DNA of 33,261 nucleotides from Tepidimonas sp. UBA997 (GCA_002291945.1 DBAZ01000027.1:1-33261), one strand, 5' to 3'; positions 6,806 to 15,485 are shown, counted from the stretch's first letter. A program made the numbers and translations. The notes: a model not told the origin generated them from the sequence alone.

Positions 6806-8186
6806 CGGGCAGTTCCACCCGCACCCGCAAGCCTGGCCGGGCGTTCTCCAGCGTCATCCGGCCGCCATGCGCCTGGGCCACCAAGCGGCACAGGTACAGG
6901 CCCAGGCCCACCCCGCCGGCGGCGCGGGTGCGGGCGCTGTCGGGGCGGTAGAAGGCCTGAGCCAACTGGCCCAGTTGTGCGCCAGGAACGCCAGGCCCGT
7001 GGTCACGCACGTCGATGAACACGGCATCGGCCGAGTGGGACAGAGCCACCTCGGGGGGCTGTGCAGCACCGGCACCATGGCGCAAGGCGTTGTCCAGCAG
7101 GTTGCGCAACAATAGGCGCAGGCGAGCTTGATCCAGATGGATGGCAGGCAGATCGGGTGACGCCTCGATGATGACGGAGGCGGCAACGGTGTGTCGGCTC
7201 TGCAATTCGTGCAGTACCTCACCGGTCAAGCCCACCAGGCTGATGGGTTCACGCTGCAAGGCCGAATGGCCGCTTGACAAGCGTTCGCTTTCCAGCAAGT
7301 CGCTAACCAGGTTGGCCATCTCCTTCAAGTCCCTCAGGAGGGCCTGGCGCTGCGCAGCAGCATCGCCCTCTTCCGGCAACAGTTCGGCGTGCAAGCGGGC
7401 TCGGGTGATAGGACTGCGCAACTCGTGACTGATGGCCAGCAGCAGCGCACGCTTGGCTTCCAGCATCTGGTGGATATCTCGCCCCATGGTGTTGATGGTG
7501 GTGGCGAGTTCCCCCAATTCGTCCTGGGCCTCAGAGCAGCGTTGCGCAATTGGCTGGCTGAAATCTCCCCGGCCAAATCGCCGGGCACCTTCCCCGATCG
7601 CATCCAGCGGTTTGAGCTGTCGGCGTACATAGAGCCAGGCCAGCAACGTGAGCACCAGCAGTGCCGTCAGAGCATTGCCAATGAGGCGCGGCCGCCTCTC
7701 GAAGACTTCCTGGTTGATGTCAAAACTGATCCGGTGGCCATCGGACAAGCTGCGACTGAGGATGCGATCCCAGTCCTTGGAGTCGCGCCAACTCTCACCG
7801 TCCCAGCGTTGACGCCGTTCTTCATGTCGTTCAAGCCAGTCTGACGGTCCCTGGGCGGGGTGCGAAGACCAGTTGACCTTCGGGCCACTGATGCGCACGA
7901 CCAAAGGCAGGCGGTCAGCGATCGCCTGGGCACGGGTGGTGCTGGGCAGCCCGCTACCCTGACCGGCCACATCGGCCGCCAGGCGGTCCACGTAGTCCAT
8001 CAGCAGAGGCCGCGCCGCCTCGCGCCATCCGACCGAAAACGCTTTTTGCGCACCGCTGATGAATACGAAGGTCATGGCGCCAGCCAGCAGCAGGAATACC
8101 AGCACCATGCGCAGCTTGATGGAATGAGCCACACGGTGCCTGACCTGCCGCCAACGCGGGGGCGGTTGTGGTGAGGCAACGCTCAT
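6795..8186 (-). CDS. Two-component sensor histidine kinase (HAMP, HisKA, HATPase)
   Basis: A 463-residue inner-membrane sensor. The first membrane helix is at about residues 24-46, followed by a periplasmic segment to about 166. A second helix at about 168-187 leads into a HAMP linker (about 188-240). The HisKA dimerisation helix has phospho-acceptor His254 (ISHELRSP), and the ATPase has N-box NLLDN (362-366), DHGPG (395-399) and GGVGLGL (424-430). The periplasmic loop is rich in charged residues and Trp, resembling CpxA/RstB-type envelope or metal sensors. Its ATG overlaps the TGA of the response regulator gene (ATGA), so the two are translationally coupled. The signal is unknown. The nearby Spy/CpxP-like lipoprotein points to envelope stress. 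Confidence 0.93.
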   Translation of the reverse strand: MSVASPQPPPRWRQVRHRVAHSIKLRMVLVFLLLAGAMTFVFISGAQKAFSVGWREAARPLLMDYVDRLAADVAGQGSGLPSTTRAQAIADRLPLVVRISGPKVNWSSHPAQGPSDWLERHEERRQRWDGESWRDSKDWDRILSRSLSDGHRISFDINQEVFERRPRLIGNALTALLVLTLLAWLYVRRQLKPLDAIGEGARRFGRGDFSQPIAQRCSEAQDELGELATTINTMGRDIHQMLEAKRALLLAISHELRSPITRARLHAELLPEEGDAAAQRQALLRDLKEMANLVSDLLESERLSSGHSALQREPISLVGLTGEVLHELQSRHTVAASVIIEASPDLPAIHLDQARLRLLLRNLLDNALRHGAGAAQPPEVALSHSADAVFIDVRDHGPGVPGAQLGQLAQAFYRPDSARTRAAGGVGLGLYLCRLVAQAHGGRMTLENARPGLRVRVELPVSG

Positions 8187-8884
8187 GACGACAGCCGACG
8201 CAGCGCCAGCGAGTAGCCCGCGTTGCGCAGGGTTTTGATGCAGTCCAGCGGCTCAAGCTTCTTGCGCAGACGGCTGACCACGATGTCTACGGCCCGCGTG
8301 TACAGGTCGGCCTCGTGGCCACGGATGTGGTTGAGGATGTCATCGCGGTGGTAGACGCGGCCGGGTTCTCGCGCCAGCAGCACCAGCAGTTCGTATTCCG
8401 AACCGGTCAGCTCCAGCGCCTGGCCGTCACGCAGCACCTCACGTCGGGCCAAGTCGATGGTCAGGCTGTCGAAATGCAAGGCCTCCTGCGCCGGGGCAAC
8501 CGGTGGGTGGCGGTGGTTGCGCCCGTTCTGGCGGCGAAGCACGGTCTGGATGCGGGCCACCAGCTCGCGCGGCTCGAAAGGCTTGGGCAGATAATCGTCA
8601 GCCCCCAGTTCCAGTCCGATCACACGATCCATGACCTCGCCGCGGGCAGTCAGCATGACGATGGGCACATCGCTGTCACGACGGATAGTACGACAGACCT
8701 CGAAGCCATCCATCTCGGGCAGCATCACGTCCAGGATGACTGCATCAAAACCGCCGCCGCGCAGCCGGGCCAGACCGTCGCTGGGTCGGACGGCCTGGGT
8801 CAGTTGCAACTCGTAGCGCTGGAAGTAGGTCGCCAGAGGAGGCCCCAAATGCTCGTCGTCGTCGATCAACAGGATGCTGTACAT
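8183..8884 (-). CDS. OmpR/PhoB-family response regulator
   Basis: A 233-residue response regulator. The receiver domain (about 1-115) has acidic pocket Asp9/Asp10, phospho-acceptor Asp52 (ILDVMLPEMDG), Thr79 and Lys101 (LPKPF). The C-terminal winged-helix DNA-binding domain spans about 135-230 (LTGSEYELLVLLA, then VVSRLRKKLEP). I placed the start at the ATG giving MYSILLIDDDEHLG, the family-typical opening. The frame extends to 8971, but that extension resembles no receiver domain. It is most like the CpxR/RstA group. It is coupled to the kinase gene by a 4-bp overlap. Confidence 0.93.
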   Translation of the reverse strand: MYSILLIDDDEHLGPPLATYFQRYELQLTQAVRPSDGLARLRGGGFDAVILDVMLPEMDGFEVCRTIRRDSDVPIVMLTARGEVMDRVIGLELGADDYLPKPFEPRELVARIQTVLRRQNGRNHRHPPVAPAQEALHFDSLTIDLARREVLRDGQALELTGSEYELLVLLAREPGRVYHRDDILNHIRGHEADLYTRAVDIVVSRLRKKLEPLDCIKTLRNAGYSLALRRLSS

Positions 8885-8925
8885 GGCTTGATTCTGACAC
8901 TGCCAAGCGCCGTCACGAGCCGTGC

Positions 8926-8981
8926 CTTCGCACCAGGCGAAGCCGCTGCAACGGTCGCGCAGTGAGCGCATGGAAGCGCTC
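8926..8981. repeat. Two short perfect hairpins upstream of the response regulator gene
   Basis: CTTCGC-N5-GCGAAG (8926-8942) and GAGCGC-N6-GCGCTC (8964-8981) lie in the 178-bp gap between the Spy-like gene and the response regulator gene. Both are perfect 6-bp stems without T tracts. They may be leader structures or partial terminators between the two minus-strand genes; I see no coding sequence in the gap. Confidence 0.35.
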
Positions 8982-9062
8982 GGCTGCTGACAGCGACTCT
9001 AGGTAACATGAGCAAGGCCTTGATGCAGGTTTCGCAGGGCCAGTGACCTGTCGGCCTCCCGA

Positions 9063-9539
9063 TCAGCTGCGGCCCCACAAGCCGTGGCCTCGGCGCTTCT
9101 CAAGCCGTTCACGCAACTGCATCTGCTGCTCGGGGTTGAGGCTGTCGTAGAAGTCGCCGAACGCCGCCAGAATCCGAGGTCCATGGCCCTGCGCTGCCTG
9201 CAGTTTCTGGTCCAGCAGTTGCTGCGCCTTGGCGCGGTCGAACTTGTCGCTAGCAATCAGGGACTGTATGTCAGTGCGCGGATCGCTGCCGCCGCGGAAG
9301 TCCTGGCGCGAGGCGATCACCTGGTCGGCCAGGGTGCCCAGCTTGGCCTTCTGCTCGGCATTCAGATCCAGCTTGCCACTGATACGCTCGATGGCTTTGC
9401 CGCGCACTTCCGTGATGCGCTCCTCACTCCAGCCTTGGCCGTGATGACCACCGCGTTGGCCGCAGGCAGTCATGCCAGCCACGAGAACGGTGACGCCGGT
9501 CAGGCCGACGAGGGTTCGTATGATCCAGGGTTTCATCAT
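9063..9539 (-). CDS. Spy/CpxP-like periplasmic lipoprotein
   Basis: A 158-residue exported protein beginning MMKPWIIRTLVGLTG. A hydrophobic signal segment is followed by a lipobox-like end (GMTAC, Cys26), suggesting a lipoprotein. The mature part is helical and charged, with two degenerate LTxxQ-type motifs (LNAEQKAKL and LNPEQQMQL) that define the Spy/CpxP family of periplasmic chaperones and metal/stress sensors. His-rich patches follow the cysteine (GGHHGQG) and occur near the C-terminus. The start is fixed by AAGGAG 6 bases upstream. The two-component genes follow on the same strand after 178 bp, echoing CpxP/CpxAR-like arrangements in which the chaperone is both target and modulator of the sensor. 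Confidence 0.85.
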   Translation of the reverse strand: MMKPWIIRTLVGLTGVTVLVAGMTACGQRGGHHGQGWSEERITEVRGKAIERISGKLDLNAEQKAKLGTLADQVIASRQDFRGGSDPRTDIQSLIASDKFDRAKAQQLLDQKLQAAQGHGPRILAAFGDFYDSLNPEQQMQLRERLEKRRGHGLWGRS

Positions 9540-9567
9540 GTCGTGCTCCTTGCAATGACGTTGGGAT

Positions 9568-9586
9568 GAACGGATGATGCCCGTTC
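9568..9586. promoter_or_regulatory. Inverted repeat in the Spy-like leader region
   Basis: GAACGG and CCGTTC are separated by 7 bases, 29-47 bp upstream of the Spy-like start codon. This may be an operator for the adjacent response regulator or a leader hairpin. The rest of the 236-bp divergent region (9540-9775) shows a T-rich stretch near 9620 but no clear promoter to me. Confidence 0.3.
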
Positions 9587-9775
9587 CCTGCAAAGGCGTG
9601 GTTTCTTGGTGGTCGCGTTTTTTTTCGGTTTGTTTCGACGCAGGCCCGGCCGCGCCTTTGAGGCCGTCTTCATGAAACCTTCTTTGTCCTGTCACAAGGC
9701 ACTGGCATCGTGGTGCTGGCCGATCCGAAGAGATCGACACATCCTGATCCACACAACGATTCATCGCACCGCACC

Positions 9776-11122
9776 ATGCACCTCACTCTGCTTGCGGCCA
9801 CTGCCGGCGCCCTCCTCACCCTGACCTCTGTTCACGCCCAGACGGCCTACCCCGCGCGTCTGGCTGGCCACGCCATCTTGCCAGCCCAGACGTTCATCGC
9901 CGCACCCCAAGATGCACCGTCCGACCTGCGGGTCAGCGGCAAATTCACCACGGGTCAGCGCGTCGAAGCCATCGGAACGATCGAAGGCAGATCCGCTGGA
10001 CGCCCCACCGGCGTGTCGCTGCCCTTCGAGGGCCAGGCCGTTCAGGGTCATTCGGGTATCAAGCACATGGCCGATGGGAGCTTCTGGCTGCTGACCGACA
10101 ACGGTGCCGGCTCCAAAGCCAACTCGCCCGACTTCATGCTCTTTCTCAACCGCTACGCGGTGGATTTCCAGAGCGGCCAGTTCAAGCGACTGCAGACGGT
10201 GTTCCTGCACGACCCCGACAAGAAGGTCCCGTTCCGCATCGTCCACGAAGGTGTGAAGCCGCGCTACCTCACCGGCACCGACTTCGACACCGAAGCGTTC
10301 CAGATTGTCGATGGCCATTTCTGGATCGGCGACGAATTCGGCCCCTACCTCATCCAGGCCGACCTGAATGGCCGGATCAAGGCGGTCTTTGAAACCCAGG
10401 TGGACGGCAAAACCATCGTCTCGCCCGACCACCCATCGGTCGTCACGCCTAGCCTGCCCACCGGAGTACTGCGGTTCCAGACACGCCGCTCCAGGGGCTT
10501 CGAGGGCTTGGCCGCCTCCCCAGACGGCAGCAAGCTCTACGCCATGCTGGAGGGTGCGCTCTGGGACGAAGCCACCCAAGCCCCCGAACAGCTCGACGGC
10601 CAGCAGTTCCTGCGCGTGCTGGAATTCGACGTCAAGGCCAGGCAGTGGACCGGTCGCCACTGGAAGTACGTGCTGGATGCCAACCACCACGCCATCGGCG
10701 ACTTCAACATGATCAGTGCAACTGAGGGCTTGGTCATCGAACGCGACAACGGCGAAGGAACGGCCGACCAGGCCTGCCCCGAAGGCCAGCGACGCACCGA
10801 CTGCTTCCACGACCCGGCAAAGTTCAAGCGCGTCGTCAAGGTGGCACTCAACGAAACCAACGTAGGCGGCCCGTTGCGCAAAGTGGCCTACATCGACTTG
10901 ATGAACATCGCCGACCCGAACCGGCTTGCCCGCCAGCCGCTCAACGGCGGCGTGCTGACTTTTCCGTTTTTCACCATCGAGAACGTGGACAGGGTGGACG
11001 CACGGCACATCGTGGTCGGCAACGACAATAACCTGCCGTTCTCCAGCAGCCGCCATCCCAACCAGGCCGACGACAACGAACTGATCCTGCTGGAGGTGAC
11101 GGACTTCCTGATGGCTCGTTGA
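9776..11122 (+). CDS. Esterase-like activity of phytase family protein, exported
   Basis: A 448-residue secreted or periplasmic protein. It has a signal peptide (MHLTLLAATAGALLTLTSVHAQ, cleavage after HAQ or HA) and then a beta-propeller-type esterase-like phytase domain. Recognisable segments are GHSGIKHMADGSFWLLTDNGAGSKANS, FWIGDEFGPYLI, RGFEGLAASPDG and the C-terminal VDRVDARHIVVGNDNNLPFSSSR. Such proteins are thought to hydrolyse phosphoesters or other esters, and substrates are mostly undefined. A pair of cysteines (DQAC...DCFHDP) may form a disulfide. I start at 9776 because the upstream extension to 9710 would bury the signal peptide. It stands alone, divergent from the Spy-like gene. 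No link to aromatic catabolism is evident. Confidence 0.85.
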   Translation: MHLTLLAATAGALLTLTSVHAQTAYPARLAGHAILPAQTFIAAPQDAPSDLRVSGKFTTGQRVEAIGTIEGRSAGRPTGVSLPFEGQAVQGHSGIKHMADGSFWLLTDNGAGSKANSPDFMLFLNRYAVDFQSGQFKRLQTVFLHDPDKKVPFRIVHEGVKPRYLTGTDFDTEAFQIVDGHFWIGDEFGPYLIQADLNGRIKAVFETQVDGKTIVSPDHPSVVTPSLPTGVLRFQTRRSRGFEGLAASPDGSKLYAMLEGALWDEATQAPEQLDGQQFLRVLEFDVKARQWTGRHWKYVLDANHHAIGDFNMISATEGLVIERDNGEGTADQACPEGQRRTDCFHDPAKFKRVVKVALNETNVGGPLRKVAYIDLMNIADPNRLARQPLNGGVLTFPFFTIENVDRVDARHIVVGNDNNLPFSSSRHPNQADDNELILLEVTDFLMAR

Positions 11123-11167
11123 TCGAAAGTCAGCAAGGCAGCCGACCCAGGCCGTCACGTCTGACGC

Positions 11168-12166
11168 TCAGAACACCTCGGTGTCCACCTCAAGGCTGGC
11201 CTGTTCGTTGTAGCGGTCGCCGTGCACCGTATGCCGGTTGATCAGCGCATTCAGGCGCTCCAGCAGGTCGGCCGACAGCTTTACGTCCACCGCACCCAGG
11301 TCATCCCTCAGGTGTTGGACGCTGCGCGTGCCGGGGATGGGCAGGATGTCCTGGCCCTGGTGCAGCAACCAGGCAATCGCCAGTTGCGAGGGCGTGCACC
11401 CCGCCTCGGCCGCGAGGGCGTCGTAGGCTGGTAGCAAGGCGACGTTCTTCGCGTAGTGGCCCGGCGCAAAACGGGGCATGCTGCGGCGGATGTCCTTGGC
11501 GTCAAAGGCCGTCACGTCCAACGGGCCACACAAGAAACCACGGGCCAACGGGCTGAACGCCACCAAGCTCACACCCAGTTCGCGACAGGCTTGCAGCACC
11601 GCAATTTCGGGGTTGCGCGTCCACAGGGAATATTCGGTCTGCAACGCGGCAATCGGGTGCACGGCATGAGCGCGGCGCAGCGTGGCGGCCGACACTTCAC
11701 TCAAGCCGATGCTGCGAATTGTGCCTTCGCGCACCAGATCGGCCAGCGCGCCCACGCTGTCTTCGATCGGCACCTGCTTGTCCCAGCGGTGCAGGTAGTA
11801 CAGATCGATCACGTCGGTGCGCAGGCGCTGCAAGGCGGCCTCGCAGGTGGCTTTCAGTGTGGCCGGTCGCCCGTCGATCACGCGCACCTTCACACCCTGT
11901 TCGTTGGGCACGCCCTGCATGCCGCACTTGCTGGCTAGGGTGAATCTGGTGCGGTGTTTCGCCAGGTATTTGCCTACCAACGTTTCACTGGTACCAAAGC
12001 CGTAAAGCGCCGCAGTGTCGAAGTGCGTGACACCCGCGTCCAGCGCGGCCAGCAGCACGCGTTCGGCCTGCTGCTCACTGACCGGTGCGCCATAGGCGTG
12101 GCAGAGGTTCATGCAACCCAGGCCGATGGCACTGACGCGGAAGGGGCCGAGTTGGCGCTGTTGCAT
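11168..12166 (-). CDS. Aldo/keto reductase, last gene of the lig operon
   Basis: A 332-residue NADPH-dependent oxidoreductase of the aldo/keto reductase fold. The catalytic tetrad is present as Asp50, Tyr55 (FDTAALYGFG), Lys80 (LASKCGM) and His126 (YYLHRWD). The C-terminal IPGTRSVQHLRDDLGA segment is the cofactor-phosphate-binding region. Its start codon lies 2 bp after the ligC stop, so it is almost certainly co-translated with the protocatechuate genes. The usual pmd/lig operons end at ligC, so this gene is an addition. It might act on an aldehyde such as vanillin or a ring-cleavage semialdehyde, but that is inference. Confidence 0.9.
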   Translation of the reverse strand: MQQRQLGPFRVSAIGLGCMNLCHAYGAPVSEQQAERVLLAALDAGVTHFDTAALYGFGTSETLVGKYLAKHRTRFTLASKCGMQGVPNEQGVKVRVIDGRPATLKATCEAALQRLRTDVIDLYYLHRWDKQVPIEDSVGALADLVREGTIRSIGLSEVSAATLRRAHAVHPIAALQTEYSLWTRNPEIAVLQACRELGVSLVAFSPLARGFLCGPLDVTAFDAKDIRRSMPRFAPGHYAKNVALLPAYDALAAEAGCTPSQLAIAWLLHQGQDILPIPGTRSVQHLRDDLGAVDVKLSADLLERLNALINRHTVHGDRYNEQASLEVDTEVF

Positions 12167-12168
12167 GG

Positions 12169-13116
12169 TCAGACCAGTTGCCGTTCCAGCTCATGCAGCA
12201 CACGGTAGCACGGCAGCACCTGCGCCACGCTGGCATTGGGCTCGCGGCCTTCGCGGATGGCGGCGAAGAATTCACGGTCCTGCAGCTCGATGCCGTTCAT
12301 GGACACCGCCACCTGGGACACGTCGATCTTTTCGTCCTTGCCGGTGAACAGGTCGTCGTAACGCGCGAGGTAGGTCGCGGTGTCGCCGATGTAGCGGAAG
12401 AAAGTGCCCAGCGGGCCGTCGTTGTTGAACGACAGGCTCAGCGTGCAGATGGCGCCGTTGGCGGCCTTGAGCTGGATGCTCATGTCCATGGCGATGCCCA
12501 GCACCGGATGGATCGGGCCCTGGATGGCATTGGCCTGCACGATGGGGCTGTTGCACTGGTAGGCGAACAGGTCCACGGTGTGGGCAGCGTGGTGCCACAG
12601 CAGGTGATCGGTCCAGCTGCGCGGCTGACCCAGCGCATTGGTGTTGGTGCGGCGGAAGAAATAGGTCTGCACATCCATCTGCTGGATGTTGAATTCGCCG
12701 GCCGTGATCTTCTGGTTCACGTACTGGTGGCTGGGGTTGAAGCGGCGGGTGTGGCCGCACATGGCGACCAGGCCGGTCTGTTTCTGCAGCGCCACGACCT
12801 CTTCACCCTCGGCCAGGATGTCGCACAGCGGGATTTCCACCTGCACGTGCTTGCCCGCTTCCAGGCAGGCCTTGGACTGGGCGGCGTGCATCTGCGTGGG
12901 GGTGCAGAGGATGACGGCGTCGACTTCCTTCAGCGCCAGGCTGTCTTCGAGCCGGGTCGTGATGTGCTGGATGCCGTACTTGTCGGCGACTTCCTTGGTC
13001 TTCTCCAGGTCGCGGCTGATCAGCGACACGACTTCGACGCCGTCGATGTTCTGGATGCCGTCCAGGTGCTTGATGCCGAAGGCGCCGGCACCGGCGAGTG
13101 CGACTTTGATGGTCAT
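12169..13116 (-). CDS. ligC: 4-carboxy-2-hydroxymuconate-6-semialdehyde dehydrogenase
   Basis: A 315-residue Gfo/Idh/MocA-fold dehydrogenase that oxidises the hemiacetal form of the protocatechuate 4,5-cleavage product to 2-pyrone-4,6-dicarboxylate with NAD(P)+. The N-terminal nucleotide motif is GAGAFG (residues 9-14). VQVEIPLCD occupies the place of the family EKP motif. HTRRFNPSHQYV and the LLWHHAAHTVDLF segment are typical of LigC/PmdC. I start at the ATG giving MTIKVALAGAG; a longer upstream frame lies inside ligB and is not credible. One base separates it from the ligB stop and 2 bp from the following aldo/keto reductase. Equivalent to pmdC. Confidence 0.95.
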   Translation of the reverse strand: MTIKVALAGAGAFGIKHLDGIQNIDGVEVVSLISRDLEKTKEVADKYGIQHITTRLEDSLALKEVDAVILCTPTQMHAAQSKACLEAGKHVQVEIPLCDILAEGEEVVALQKQTGLVAMCGHTRRFNPSHQYVNQKITAGEFNIQQMDVQTYFFRRTNTNALGQPRSWTDHLLWHHAAHTVDLFAYQCNSPIVQANAIQGPIHPVLGIAMDMSIQLKAANGAICTLSLSFNNDGPLGTFFRYIGDTATYLARYDDLFTGKDEKIDVSQVAVSMNGIELQDREFFAAIREGREPNASVAQVLPCYRVLHELERQLV

Positions 13117-13117
13117 G

Positions 13118-13996
13118 TCAGGTGTTCTCCAGAATGAGGTGGCCCACCGCCGTGTTGGACGCGGGCACGTGGTAGAAGCGGTGCTTGACGGTGGGCAGCG
13201 GGCCGGTGACCTTGCCGTCGTTGACATCGGCCATGGCGCCGCGGGCGATCAGCCACATCACCAGTTCGATGCCTTCGCTGCCGGCCTCGCGCACGTAGTC
13301 GATGTGCGGCGTGTCGGCGCAGCCCACGGGGTCGGCGATCATCTGGTCGAGCCAGGCGTTGTCCCACTCACGGTTGATCAGGCCGGCGCGCGCGCCCTGC
13401 AGTTGGTGGCTCATGCCGCCCGTGCCCCAGATGTGCACGTTCAGATCTTCGTCGTAGCACTCCACCGCCTTGCGGATGGCTTGGCCCAGCGCGAAGCAGC
13501 GCTTGCCCGAGGGCACCGGGTACTGCACCACGTTGACCGCGAACGGGATCACCGGGCAGGGCCAGGCGTCTTTCTGCGGGTCGAGCTCGCCGCACATCAG
13601 CGACAGCGGCACGGTCAGGCCATGGTCCACGTCCATCTTGTTGACGATGGTGAGGTCAAAGTCCTGCTGGATGACCGACTGTGCGATGTGCGAGGCCAGC
13701 TCGGGGTGGCCTTGAACCAAGGGCACCGGGCGCGGGCCCCAGCCTTCGTCGGCTGGTGTGAACTCGGCCGCCGTGCCGATGGCGAAGGTCGGGATCATCT
13801 CCAGGCTGAAGGCCGTGGCATGGTCGTTGTAGACGAGGAAGATGACGTCCGGCTTGTTGTCCTTCATCCACTGCTTGGAATACTCGTAGCCCGCGAACAC
13901 GGGCTTCCAGTAATCCTCCTGGGTCTTGCCCAGGTCCATGGCCGCGCCGATGGCGGGCACGTGCGACGTGAAAACGGATGCGGTGATCTTTGCCAT
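13118..13996 (-). CDS. ligB: Protocatechuate 4,5-dioxygenase beta subunit
   Basis: The 292-residue catalytic subunit that opens protocatechuate at the 4,5 bond using Fe(II). Active-site residues are visible: His12 (TSHVPA), His59 (YNDHA), His125 (VDHG), His197 (GGMSHQLQG) and Glu244 in EGIELVMW. The start at MAKITASVFTSHVPAIG is family-typical; the longer upstream frame overlaps ligA. It lies between ligA (2-bp gap) and ligC (1-bp gap). Operon position and sequence match pmdB of Comamonas-type clusters, so this is the main protocatechuate enzyme of the window, in contrast to the diverged copy at 769-1620. Confidence 0.96.
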   Translation of the reverse strand: MAKITASVFTSHVPAIGAAMDLGKTQEDYWKPVFAGYEYSKQWMKDNKPDVIFLVYNDHATAFSLEMIPTFAIGTAAEFTPADEGWGPRPVPLVQGHPELASHIAQSVIQQDFDLTIVNKMDVDHGLTVPLSLMCGELDPQKDAWPCPVIPFAVNVVQYPVPSGKRCFALGQAIRKAVECYDEDLNVHIWGTGGMSHQLQGARAGLINREWDNAWLDQMIADPVGCADTPHIDYVREAGSEGIELVMWLIARGAMADVNDGKVTGPLPTVKHRFYHVPASNTAVGHLILENT

Positions 13997-13998
13997 GG

Positions 13999-14448
13999 TC
14001 AAGCCTTCTTTCCTGCGGCGCCAGAACCGGAACCTTGGGGTTGGCGGTGCGCCTGCGCATCGCCGTCTTCGCCGACGTAGCGGTTGCCTTCGGCGCTGCG
14101 GCCGCCGCCGATCATCATGTCGCGGTACTCCTGCTCGGTCATGCCGGTCATGGAGCCCGCCATCTGCTGGAAGCTCTTGCCGTCGGTGGCGCCGATCTTG
14201 GCCAGGAAGTAGATGTTGCCGCCCGTGCGCATGCACCAGTTGAGGTCACGGGCCAGCACGGCCTGCTTCTGCTCTTCGGTCATCGGCCATTCGTCGAGGT
14301 AGGCGCGTTCGTCGGCCTTGAAGCGCTCGCGGTTGGCGGCCTTCATCAGCGACATGCAGAACTGGTTGAGCCAGTAGCCTTTGCGGCTCTGCTCAGCGTC
14401 GAAGATGATCGTGCCGGGCACGTCCTTGTAGGGCTTATCGAGTGCCAT
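13999..14448 (-). CDS. ligA: Protocatechuate 4,5-dioxygenase alpha subunit
   Basis: The 149-residue alpha subunit that pairs with LigB and caps the active site. The family core includes SRKGYWLNQFCMSL, MTEEQKQAVLARD and GGNIYFLAKIGATDG. A long polar, Gly/Ala/Gln-rich C-terminal tail (about 120-149) is typical of the Comamonas PmdA version and absent from the paralogue at 1639-2016. The start has an excellent GAGGAGG ribosome site 6 bases upstream, located inside the end of ligI. One base separates the ligI stop from this ATG. Confidence 0.95.
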   Translation of the reverse strand: MALDKPYKDVPGTIIFDAEQSRKGYWLNQFCMSLMKAANRERFKADERAYLDEWPMTEEQKQAVLARDLNWCMRTGGNIYFLAKIGATDGKSFQQMAGSMTGMTEQEYRDMMIGGGRSAEGNRYVGEDGDAQAHRQPQGSGSGAAGKKA

Positions 14449-14449
14449 G

Positions 14450-15382
14450 TCAGACCTCCTCAGGCCAGTAGAGTTTCATGGGGTTGGTCACCAGCAGCTT
14501 GCGCTGCAGTTCGGCGGTGGGCGCGATCTGCGGGATGAAGTCCACCAGCAGACCGTCGTCGGGCATGTGGTCCTTGAGGTTGGGGTGCGGCCAGTCGGTG
14601 CCCCAGAGCACGCGGTCGGGGAACTGCTCGACGATGCGGCGTGCGAACGGGATCACGTCCTGGTAGGCGGCCTGCTCGCCGTTGAGGGCCTTGGGGCCCG
14701 TCACGCTCAGGCGCTCGGGGCAGCTGACCTTGCTCCACACATTGCTGTGTTCGCGCATGAACTTCTCGAACAGCGCGAACTGCGGGCCGTCCACCGGCAG
14801 GCTCACATCGGGCCGGCCCATGTGGTCCACCACCACCGTGGTCGGCAGCGCGGTGAAGAAGTCCCACAGCTCGGGCAGGTCCACCGCCTCGAAATAGATC
14901 ACCACATGCCAGCCGAGCTTGTTGATGCGGCTGGCGATCTCCATCAGCTCGTCCTTGGGCGTGAAGTCCACCAGCCGCTTGACGAAGTTGAAGCGCACGC
15001 CACGCACACCGGCGGCGTGCAAAGCCTGCAACTCTTCATCGGTCACCGAGCGCTTCACGGTGGCCACGCCCCGCGCCTTGCCGCCGCTGGCCAGGCAGGC
15101 GTCCACCATGGCACGGTTGTCGGCACCGTGGCAGGTGGCCTGCACGACCACGTTGCGCGCAAAGCCCAGGTGGTCGCGCAGGGCAAACAGCTCGTGCTTG
15201 CTCGCGTCGCAGGGCGTGTACTTGCGCTCGGGCGCATAGGGGAACTCCGCACCGGGACCGAACACGTGGCAGTGCGCGTCCACCGCGCCCGCGGGCAACT
15301 GGAAGCGGGGCTTGGACGGGCCAGTGGTCCAGTCCAGCCAGCCGGCGGTTTTGGTGAAGTCACCCGTTGTGGGTTGGGTCAT
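14450..15382 (-). CDS. ligI: 2-pyrone-4,6-dicarboxylate hydrolase
   Basis: A 310-residue amidohydrolase-superfamily lactonase that hydrolyses 2-pyrone-4,6-dicarboxylate to 4-oxalomesaconate. The metal-independent LigI signature is visible: VDAHCHVFGPG (His37, His39) near the N-terminus, VVVDHMGRPD in the middle and the late catalytic Asp in LWGTDWPHPN. The ATG is preceded by AAGGAAG about 6 bases upstream. It is the first gene of the ligI-ligA-ligB-ligC-reductase block, preceded by a 325-bp non-coding spacer. Equivalent to pmdD. Confidence 0.95.
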   Translation of the reverse strand: MTQPTTGDFTKTAGWLDWTTGPSKPRFQLPAGAVDAHCHVFGPGAEFPYAPERKYTPCDASKHELFALRDHLGFARNVVVQATCHGADNRAMVDACLASGGKARGVATVKRSVTDEELQALHAAGVRGVRFNFVKRLVDFTPKDELMEIASRINKLGWHVVIYFEAVDLPELWDFFTALPTTVVVDHMGRPDVSLPVDGPQFALFEKFMREHSNVWSKVSCPERLSVTGPKALNGEQAAYQDVIPFARRIVEQFPDRVLWGTDWPHPNLKDHMPDDGLLVDFIPQIAPTAELQRKLLVTNPMKLYWPEEV

Positions 15383-15485
15383 GGGTTCTTCCTTCTGATC
15401 AAGTGATTTGAGCTTGTGGCATATGGTTCTCTTGGGTCATTGGCGTTGGCCCCGGCGACTGGGCAGGGATGCGGGGCCCGCGCTC

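Noticed and set aside
9761..11158. 465-codon minus-strand frame opposite the phytase-like gene
   Set aside because: No domain, no ribosome site, and the plus-strand product has a signal peptide and family motifs.
12686..14080. 464-codon plus-strand frame opposite ligC/ligB
   Set aside because: It is antisense to three tightly packed lig genes; the translation is Val/His/Gly-rich shadow sequence.
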